The notes beneath the pieces were generated by a model. That model saw nothing but the letters and a program-made list of their open reading frames with translations, searched no databases and was not told where the DNA came from. Shown here in pieces: positions 1-4,706 of a stretch of DNA of 8,670 bases (positions within the stretch are counted from its first letter, which is position 1; every line of letters starts with the position of its first letter). Source of the DNA: Alistipes sp. UBA943 (GTDB lineage Bacteria; Bacteroidota; Bacteroidia; Bacteroidales; Rikenellaceae); the NCBI GenBank assembly GCA_002293345.1, contig DBDB01000045.1, forward strand, positions 1 through 8,670. The letters are read 5' to 3'. The position numbers and the translations under genes are program-made.

Positions 1-384
1 AAAGTCGACAAGTCGTTTTCGGCTGCGTCGATGACGGATCTGATGTTTTTGTTGTTGCTGTTTCTGCTGATCGCGACGACACTCATCAATCCGAATGCGA
101 TCAAACTGGTGCTGCCCAAGAGTTCGAATCAGTTGAAGGATAAGGCACAGACTACTGTGTCGATACAAGATACGGGCAGCGGGTACCGTTATTATGTGGA
201 GACGGAGGAGGTAGGGTCGTTGAACGGCATCCGTGAGGCATTGAAGGAGCGTCTGGCGGGGCAGGAGAATCCGACAGTGTCGTTGCATTGCGACAAGAGT
301 GTGGCGTTCGACGAGGTGGTCGCCATGATGCGCATGGCCAAGACGGATGGATTCACCCTCATCGCCGCCACGTCACCCGAATAG
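1..384 (+). CDS. exbD: ExbD/TolR-family biopolymer transport protein (5' end outside window)
   Basis: Inner-membrane protein that, with ExbB, forms the proton-driven motor that energises TonB. The frame is open from base 1, so the true start lies upstream; 127 residues are visible, and since the family is usually about 130-145 aa only a short N-terminal piece should be missing. The visible part opens with a short cytoplasmic stretch, then one membrane segment (about residues 11-30) starting MTDLMFLLLLF. The Asp at visible residue 13 sits where ExbD proteins carry the membrane Asp needed for proton flow. The 'NPNA' after the membrane segment is typical of Bacteroidetes ExbD. A periplasmic domain of about 95 residues follows. 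The next gene encodes the TonB partner; ExbB is presumably just upstream, outside the window. An internal ATG at 31 exists, but starting there would remove residues before the membrane segment that match the family. Confidence 0.93.
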   Translation, partial: KVDKSFSAASMTDLMFLLLLFLLIATTLINPNAIKLVLPKSSNQLKDKAQTTVSIQDTGSGYRYYVETEEVGSLNGIREALKERLAGQENPTVSLHCDKSVAFDEVVAMMRMAKTDGFTLIAATSPE

Positions 385-399
385 CCCTGCCCAAGCTAT

Positions 400-414
400 G
401 CTTTCTCCGAAAGC
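400..414. other. Small hairpin between exbD and tonB
   Basis: Perfect 6-bp stem GCTTTC/GAAAGC with a TCC loop, in the 61-base gap between the exbD stop codon and the preferred tonB start. No T-run follows, so it is not a good terminator. It could stabilise the mRNA or modulate expression of the downstream gene; this is only a structural observation. Confidence 0.4.
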
Positions 415-445
415 AAGCACCCCTGGGGCTAAAAACGAGATAACG

Positions 446-1243
446 ATGCAATATTACGACCCAAACAAAAATAGTCGCGAGACGCGCCGTTGGGCACTTG
501 TGGCACTGCTGTTGTACCTGGTTGCGATGGTGGCGCTGTTAGGCCTGCTGGTGATGGAACTCGCGCCGCGCCACATTCCACCGCCCACGGAGGTGGTTCT
601 GGATCTGGGGATGCTGCCCGAGGAGTTGGAACTGCCTGAACTTGCCGAAGGTGAGATCGACGAGGGTGGCGAGGGAGTGCTTGCCGAGGGCGATGTGCTC
701 GAAGCGGGTGCCCCGGAGGTGGAGGGCGATGTGCCGGTATACACGCCCAAACCGGTACCGCCGCCACCCCCTGAACCCGAACCGAAACCGTTGCCGCCGA
801 AGCCATTCCCGGTGCAACCCAAACCGGCACCTCCGACACCGGAGCCGCCCCGTGTGGTGAATCCGAACGCGCTGTTCCACGGTGCGAAGCAGCCGACTCC
901 TCCCCCTCCCTCTCCGCCGAAACCTGAGCCGTCGGGAGATGGAGAAGGGGTTGGATTCGGCAGTGGTGATGGCAGTGTGACGGGATTCGGTGGACGTGCC
1001 CTGGTGGGAGCGTTACCGAAGCCGACCTATCCGCCGGGGAATCACGAGGGGCGTGTGGCGGTGGATGTGACGATCAACTCTTCGGGACGCGTGACGCAAG
1101 CTGTGTACCGTGCCCAGGGGTCGACGACGAGTAATAAGGCGCTGATCGACGCGGCATTGGCGGCGGCACGGAGGGCACGTTTCTCCGAGGCCGAGAAGAT
1201 GGCTGAGACTGGAACGATTGTATATACATTTAAATTAAATTAA
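446..1243 (+). CDS. tonB: TonB-family energy transducer
   Basis: Periplasm-spanning protein that carries energy from ExbB/ExbD to TonB-dependent outer-membrane transporters. With the start at 446 it has 265 residues. These are a short charged cytoplasmic tail (1-16), one membrane anchor (about 17-38), an acidic Glu-rich linker (about 58-95), a long Pro-rich rod with Pro-Lys and Pro-Glu repeats (about 97-162), and a Gly/Ser-rich hinge (about 163-183). The C-terminal TonB domain (about 184-265) has the 'GRALVGALPKP' entry, the 'GRVAVDVTINSSGRV' strand pair and ends 'TYTFKLN'-like (seen as VYTFKLN), typical of Bacteroidetes TonB proteins. The frame is open from an ATG at 347 inside exbD, and another ATG lies at 398. 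I prefer 446 because the extra N-terminal residues are low-complexity and unlike the short cytoplasmic tail of the family. It is probably co-transcribed with exbD. Confidence 0.9.
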   Translation: MQYYDPNKNSRETRRWALVALLLYLVAMVALLGLLVMELAPRHIPPPTEVVLDLGMLPEELELPELAEGEIDEGGEGVLAEGDVLEAGAPEVEGDVPVYTPKPVPPPPPEPEPKPLPPKPFPVQPKPAPPTPEPPRVVNPNALFHGAKQPTPPPPSPPKPEPSGDGEGVGFGSGDGSVTGFGGRALVGALPKPTYPPGNHEGRVAVDVTINSSGRVTQAVYRAQGSTTSNKALIDAALAAARRARFSEAEKMAETGTIVYTFKLN

Positions 1244-1254
1244 CGTTTTCCGTT

Positions 1255-1357
1255 TTTTGAGGGCAATTTTCACGCATCCTTGTTGTTCAAACAGTCTGTA
1301 CGTTGAGTACACTCCTGTTCTCACAACGGCGCTCAGCGCAAAAATTGCTCCTCAAAA
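1255..1357. repeat. Long imperfect inverted repeat filling the tonB-DUF1573 gap
   Basis: Left arm 1255-1275 (TTTTGAGG, GCAATTTT, CACGC) is mirrored by right arm 1336-1357. The reverse complement of the right arm reads TTTTGAGG, A, GCAATTTT, TGCGC, so the arms pair over about 21 bases with one bulge and two mismatches. The central 60 bases (1276-1335) are not obviously coding. The element lies in the 149-base gap after tonB. It could be the terminator/processing structure for the exbD-tonB transcript, or a short interspersed element with terminal inverted repeats. No transposase or clear target-site duplication is visible. Confidence 0.6.
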
Positions 1358-1392
1358 TTCCAGAAAACCATACAAAGGAATAAAAGTATTAT

Positions 1393-1764
1393 ATGATGAA
1401 AAAGTTGTTGTTATTGGCGATGTTGTGCTGTGTGGGTACGGTTAGTGCGCAGCAGTTGCAGTTCAAGGAGACACGGTACAATTTCGGTGAACGTCCCCGG
1501 ACGGGTGGCAACCTGGTGCACGATTTCGAGTTTACGAATACGGGTGACGCGCCGTTGGTGATCGTGAGTGCACGTACGACTTGTACCTGTACGAAGGTCG
1601 ATTTCGTGAAGAAACCGGTGATGCCGGGTGAGAAGGGTGTCGTGAGGGTGACGTACGAACCGCACAAGATCGAGGCAGGTACATTCAGTAAGGTAATCCA
1701 GATACATTCCAACTCGAAGGGCGGACGGGAGTTGCTGACTGTGTCGGGTGTCAGTGTGGAGTAA
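1393..1764 (+). CDS. Secreted DUF1573-domain protein
   Basis: Function unknown; DUF1573 proteins are small exported Ig-like/ASH-like domain proteins abundant in Bacteroidetes. The 123-residue product has a clear signal peptide (KK near the start, hydrophobic core about residues 5-15, likely cleavage after VSA19). It then forms a single DUF1573 domain (about 23-121): 'FKETRYNFGE' start, 'FEFTNTGDAPLVI' strand, the Cys-containing 'TTCTCT' motif (C64, C66), then 'MPGEKGVVRVTYEP'. The two cysteines match the conserved S/T-C-x-C of the family. No acylated N-terminal Cys follows the signal sequence, so a periplasmic location is likely. Two ATGs stand in tandem (1393 and 1396); either could be used, with an AAAGGA-type sequence upstream at 1374-1379. 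Its stop codon is one base before the start of the amidohydrolase gene, so the two are almost certainly co-transcribed. Confidence 0.88.
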   Translation: MMKKLLLLAMLCCVGTVSAQQLQFKETRYNFGERPRTGGNLVHDFEFTNTGDAPLVIVSARTTCTCTKVDFVKKPVMPGEKGVVRVTYEPHKIEAGTFSKVIQIHSNSKGGRELLTVSGVSVE

Positions 1765-1765
1765 G

Positions 1766-2962
1766 ATGGAACTATTGATCAAAAACGCACTGGTCGTGCC
1801 GATGACCGGTGACGATCCGTTCATGGGCTCTGTCGGAGTGGATGGGAATCGCATTGTGTATGTCGGTGCGGAGGTGTCTGATGCGGAGAGAGTGATCGAC
1901 GCCGGCGGCAAGGTGCTGATGCCGGGATTGGTGAATACGCATGGGCATGTGGCGATGACGTTGTTGCGCGGCTATGCGGATGACCTACCCCTGATGACGT
2001 GGTTGGAGGATCACGTGTGGCCGTTCGAGGCGAAAATGACCGGTGACGATGTGGCACGCGGCACGGCACTCGGGATCGAGGAGATGCTGTTGGGTGGCAC
2101 CACGTCGTTTGTCGATATGTACGGATTCGAGGAACGTGTCGCTGAGGAGGCAGACAGGTTGGGAATCCGTGCCCTGCTGGGGGCCGGCGTGCTCGATGCC
2201 AGCATCGAGCGCTACGAGGAGACACTTCGTCGTCTCCTCGTGGCAGCGGCAACGGACAGAGTCCGTGCCGCCGCCGGCCCCCACGCACCGTATACCTGTA
2301 ATCCGGACACGCTGAAAAGAGTGAAGGAACTGGCGGAAAAATACGATCTGCCGCTGGTGGTGCACCTTTCCGAGACGGAGGACGAGGTGCGGATGATCCG
2401 CGAACGTTACGGCAAGACTTCGACCGAGTATCTGGATGAGTTGGGGCTGTTGGGTCCCCGTACGATTGCGGCGCACTGCGTGCACCTGACGGATGGCGAT
2501 ATCGCAATCTTGAAGGAACGGGGTGTGCATGTGTCGCACAACGCGCAGAGTAACATGAAGTTGGCGAGTGGGGTGGCACGGGTGACCGAGCTGTTGCGTC
2601 AGGGTGTCAATGTGTCGTTGGGGACGGATGGTGCCTGCTCGAACAACGATCTGGATATGTGGGAGGAGATGCGTGCCGCGTCGTACCTGCAAAAAGTCAC
2701 GGAACGCGACCCACGTGTATTGCCTGCCTATGAGACGTTACGTATGGCTACGGTTTACGGTGCCAAGGCGTTGGGATACAACGATTTAGGATTCATTTCC
2801 GAGGGCGCATTGGCCGATTTCATACTGGTGAACGTGGACACGCCCCACATGCAACCTATCCATAATATCGTGTCGAATCTGGTGTATAGCGGCAAGGCGA
2901 GTGATGTCGATACGGTGGTTGTAGACGGAAAGATCTTGGTCGAAGACGGCCGGTTGCTGTAA
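1766..2962 (+). CDS. mtaD: MTA/SAH deaminase-type amidohydrolase
   Basis: Probable 5'-methylthioadenosine/S-adenosylhomocysteine deaminase, a cytosolic metal-dependent hydrolase of the ATZ/TRZ amidohydrolase family acting in nucleoside/methyl-cycle salvage. The 398 residues show the usual order: an N-terminal beta-sandwich (1-50), 'PGLVNTHGH' with metal ligands H59 and H61, the family segment 'LLRGYADDLPLMTWLED' (67-82), and 'GPHAPYT' (H173). Then come 'VVHLSETEDE' (H200, E203), 'AAHCVHL' (H237), 'VSHNAQSNMKL' (H258) and 'LGTDGACSNNDLDM' with D288. All expected catalytic positions are present, so it should be active. It ends shortly after 'VVVDGKILVEDGRLL', whereas relatives usually continue for some 25-30 helical residues, so the 3' end looks clipped just where foreign-looking DNA begins. 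A start at 1748 is possible, but ATG 1766, one base after the DUF1573 stop, gives the conventional N-terminus. Exact substrate (MTA, SAH or another adenosine/guanine derivative) cannot be read from sequence. Confidence 0.87.
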   Translation: MELLIKNALVVPMTGDDPFMGSVGVDGNRIVYVGAEVSDAERVIDAGGKVLMPGLVNTHGHVAMTLLRGYADDLPLMTWLEDHVWPFEAKMTGDDVARGTALGIEEMLLGGTTSFVDMYGFEERVAEEADRLGIRALLGAGVLDASIERYEETLRRLLVAAATDRVRAAAGPHAPYTCNPDTLKRVKELAEKYDLPLVVHLSETEDEVRMIRERYGKTSTEYLDELGLLGPRTIAAHCVHLTDGDIAILKERGVHVSHNAQSNMKLASGVARVTELLRQGVNVSLGTDGACSNNDLDMWEEMRAASYLQKVTERDPRVLPAYETLRMATVYGAKALGYNDLGFISEGALADFILVNVDTPHMQPIHNIVSNLVYSGKASDVDTVVVDGKILVEDGRLL

Positions 2963-3160
2963 ATATCATCTCCCGCGCCGGGACACCGTAACAACCCCAA
3001 TGGTCAGCTGAACAGTCAGACTTCCAACGGATTCTACTGGTCTTCCGCCGCGTACTCCGCCACGGATGCACGGAACTTCTACTGCAGTTCAGGCGGCACG
3101 AATGCGGCGGATACCGATCGCGTCGGGGACGCCTTCTCCCTCCGTTGTATAAAGATCTAA
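2963..3160 (+). pseudogene. Orphan C-terminal cassette of a FISUMP/DUF1566-type surface protein
   Basis: Open frame of 65 codons ending in TAA at 3158-3160, with no start codon of its own. The reading 'RNNPNGQLNSQTSNGFYWSS', then 'AAYSATDARNFYCSSGG' and final 'FSLRCIKI' is the typical last segment of Fib_succ_major/DUF1566-like C-type-lectin-fold proteins of Bacteroidetes ('NG-YWSS ... F-VRC-K'). Such proteins are usually several hundred residues and exported; here only the last ~60 residues exist. The frame is continuous with the preceding amidohydrolase, separated only by its stop codon at 2960-2962. The terminal codons (ATA AAG ATC TAA) are also the first bases of a 31-bp sequence repeated near 8500. 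It is either a decayed remnant or a silent sequence donor for a full-length gene elsewhere; the related fold is also the one diversified by many retroelements. A small hairpin (TCCCG/CGGGA, 2971-2983) lies at its 5' edge. Confidence 0.65.
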
Positions 3161-3178
3161 TGTAGGGAGGGACAAGGA
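3148..3178 (+). repeat. 31-bp repeat, left copy
   Basis: The stretch from TATAAAGATCTAATG to GGGACAAGGA recurs in reverse orientation at 8481-8511 with 30 of 31 bases identical (the only difference is base 3168, A here and C in the other copy). Identity stops sharply at both ends. It covers the last codons and stop of the orphan FISUMP-type cassette and, on the other strand, the stop codon of the 205-aa lipoprotein gene, so two convergent frames terminate inside it and overlap at 3157-3160. Confidence 0.85.
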
Positions 3179-3774
3179 GAGGCCGCGGAGCGCGCCTTCT
3201 CCTCCACGCTCGGCTTGGCAGAAGTTGGGCGGAGACAACTTTCTCCCCGCGCCTCACCCATCTTCACTGCCGCCTCGTAATCCGCGTTCGTGAACGTGTA
3301 GGTCCACTGACCCGCTGGCCAATCGGAATACTCCTCCCCAAGTACTTCCCTTGCATCAAGCATTTCAAACCGATAACTTTCGTCTAATTGGAGGTATGCA
3401 TCTTTTCTTGTCACGATAGGCAAATTCGAACTATTAGAAATGTTCCCGTATCCGAAATAATCGAATACAACACCGTACGGCCCCTCGTCAAAGAGTATGG
3501 AAATGCCCCCGCGGGTGAATTCTTTCACATTTGGGATGCTCATGATGCCACCCCAAGCATCTCTCATAACCTTTCCACCGATCGGTAGTACTTCATTTTC
3601 GACACCACTCCATTCATCCATTGACATCGTGATGATATGATCGCTTTCATTGATCCAAACGAATTGTGCATACCCGCCCGGATCTCCATGAACGAGATCC
3701 CCTCTCTTTTCATCACAACCTATCCCACAAGCGAACATCAATATGATCACTATTATGCTAATGTGCTTTTTCAT
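3157..3774 (-). CDS. Putative lipoprotein with repeat-encoded C-terminal tail
   Basis: Unrecognised exported lipoprotein of 205 residues. The N-terminus has a lipoprotein signal: KK, a hydrophobic core, then 'CGIGC' with likely acylated C20 followed by the acidic 'DEK', which could favour surface export as in Bacteroidetes lipoprotein export signals (inference). Residues about 30-174 form a probably beta-rich domain ending 'WTYTFTNADYEAAVKMGE', an ending I recognise loosely from small Bacteroidales lipoproteins. From about residue 175 to 205 the sequence is unlike the rest (Ser/Ala/Arg/Pro-rich) and is encoded by the GC-rich hairpins and the 31-bp repeat, so the native 3' end has probably been replaced. 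The start at 3774 has AGGA five to ten bases upstream. It is last in the minus-strand cluster, nine bases after the metallopeptidase fragment. The gene body is AT-richer than the flanking core genes. Confidence 0.7.
   Translation of the reverse strand: MKKHISIIVIILMFACGIGCDEKRGDLVHGDPGGYAQFVWINESDHIITMSMDEWSGVENEVLPIGGKVMRDAWGGIMSIPNVKEFTRGGISILFDEGPYGVVFDYFGYGNISNSSNLPIVTRKDAYLQLDESYRFEMLDAREVLGEEYSDWPAGQWTYTFTNADYEAAVKMGEARGESCLRPTSAKPSVEEKARSAASPCPSLH
3175..3203. other. GC-rich hairpin next to the left 31-bp repeat
   Basis: Arms 3175-3187 and 3191-3203 pair at 11 of 13 positions around a GAG loop (AGGAGA pairs with TCTCCT at the base). With a second hairpin at 3222-3241 (AAGTTG/CAACTT) it marks about 80 bases of structured GC-rich DNA, quite unlike the AT-rich coding sequence just beyond 3260. 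It lies where convergent transcripts meet and could end both, although no T-run follows. Confidence 0.5.
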
Positions 3775-3783
3775 GATTCCTAT

Positions 3784-4101
3784 CTAATTTTCACTTCCTA
3801 AATATACATAAGCACCTCGGAATAACTGCATATTGTATGGATCCCAATTACTACCATAAACGCGCTGCCCTAAATTATTTATACGCGTCAATGCATCCTC
3901 TCGGTTTCGAGAAGAAAACGCAATGTTTTGAATTTCCCGTACGTCAGGGATGCAAATTCTATCTTCTGGAAGTCGATCCCACATGGGATTCGTTGAATGT
4001 ATCCCGTCAAGTACTGTCCAATAATAGTAAAATTGGTTAAAGTCATCATACATATCAATAAATAGCGGAGTGTAACTTTGAGCACGACTATCGGAAGCAA
4101 A
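3784..4101 (-). pseudogene. C-terminal fragment of a metallopeptidase-like lipoprotein paralogue
   Basis: About 105 codons read from just after the stop of the upstream small lipoprotein gene to TAG at 3784-3786. The segment 'YTPLFIDMYDDFNQ' closely matches 'YSPLFIDMYDDYDQ' (residues 589-602) of the large lipoprotein encoded at 4707-6767. The rest resembles its C-terminus more weakly ('NPMWDRLPEDRI' versus 'VSDVLHLIPSDKI'). At DNA level 4043-4070 matches 4972-4999 at 26 of 28 bases. It therefore corresponds to about the last 105 residues of a second copy, without signal peptide or HEXXH site. An internal ATG at 4053 would give an 89-aa product, but that lacks a signal sequence, so a functional protein is unlikely. 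The reading frame is clean and in frame with the upstream gene across a single TGA (4102-4104). Confidence 0.7.
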
Positions 4102-4695
4102 TCAATCGTACATAATGGGAGATGAGTGGTCGATTTCCATAATCTTAATATCCAAGCATTGCTCTTTATTCGCCTCGTTCCGCCATCGGCAAACGATATC
4201 TATCTCACACTCATACACACGTCTCGTGACCAACATCGACACAACCTCACCATGCACCTTTATCCATCCCGTAACTGCCACCTCTACCGGAAGTGCCTCT
4301 TGTTTGCTGTTTTCTTCGCTGTAATAGGCGATAGTGCCGTTTGTGGCGGCTTCACGCAGTTTGACGTCATATGGCTTCCCAGATACAGTGATGCGCGGTA
4401 TGGAGAATGAGAAACCTCCATAATCTCCAAAAATAATCTCACCCCAACCATCTATTTTACAATCGAGAGATACTTCTGTATCGGAAATAGCCTTAAGACT
4501 CAATCCACTTGTAAGGCGTTCATTGCTCAAAATGACATCGTTATAACGACCATCCAACTTTGAGAGAAAGTGAAGGTCAGTATCAGCAATTGATTTGGCC
4601 AATGTAGTATCCGGAAGGGGAACGGTTGGGGATTTCGGTTCCGAATGACAGCCCGAAAGGCACAATGTCGCAAGTAGAAACAGTAGATTTTTCAT
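4102..4695 (-). CDS. Small putative lipoprotein, beta-rich
   Basis: A 197-residue exported protein I cannot assign to a firm family. The signal peptide ends in a classic lipobox, LSGC, with C16 as the likely acylated residue, followed by a Ser/Pro/Thr linker (about 17-35). The remainder reads as alternating short beta strands ('GLSLKAISDTEVSLDCKIDG', 'FSFSIPRITVSGKPYDVKL', 'LPVEVAVTGWIKVHGEVVS'). This recalls Bacteroidales lipoproteins of calycin-like or DUF4925-like architecture that begin 'L-G-Y-G/D--S'; that is a weak resemblance only. The ATG at 4695 is preferred over the GTG immediately before it (4698). It begins 11 bases after the stop codon of the metallopeptidase-like gene, implying co-transcription and perhaps a shared surface complex. 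Base composition is AT-rich relative to the flanking core genes. Confidence 0.72.
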   Translation of the reverse strand: MKNLLFLLATLCLSGCHSEPKSPTVPLPDTTLAKSIADTDLHFLSKLDGRYNDVILSNERLTSGLSLKAISDTEVSLDCKIDGWGEIIFGDYGGFSFSIPRITVSGKPYDVKLREAATNGTIAYYSEENSKQEALPVEVAVTGWIKVHGEVVSMLVTRRVYECEIDIVCRWRNEANKEQCLDIKIMEIDHSSPIMYD

Positions 4696-4706
4696 CACCC
4701 ATTTTT

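Noticed and set aside
429..880. Several minus- and plus-frame ORFs over the TonB proline-rich region
   Set aside because: Pro-rich repetitive DNA keeps other frames open; translations are low-complexity Ser/Gly/Arg sequence.
1276..1320. Promoter for the DUF1573 gene with a -7 box at TACGTTGA (about 1299)
   Set aside because: Two mismatches to TAnnTTTG and no TTTG at the expected 19-base spacing; too weak to report.
1257..1445. Possible 62-aa plus-strand ORF between tonB and the DUF1573 gene
   Set aside because: It starts from TTG inside the left arm of the inverted repeat, spans both arms and overlaps the DUF1573 gene out of frame, so repeat DNA explains it better.
1821..2692. Long minus-strand open frames (252 and 235 codons) opposite the deaminase gene
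   Set aside because: They lie entirely opposite a gene with clear family motifs, and their translations are Arg/Pro/His-rich shadow sequence without domains or signal peptides.
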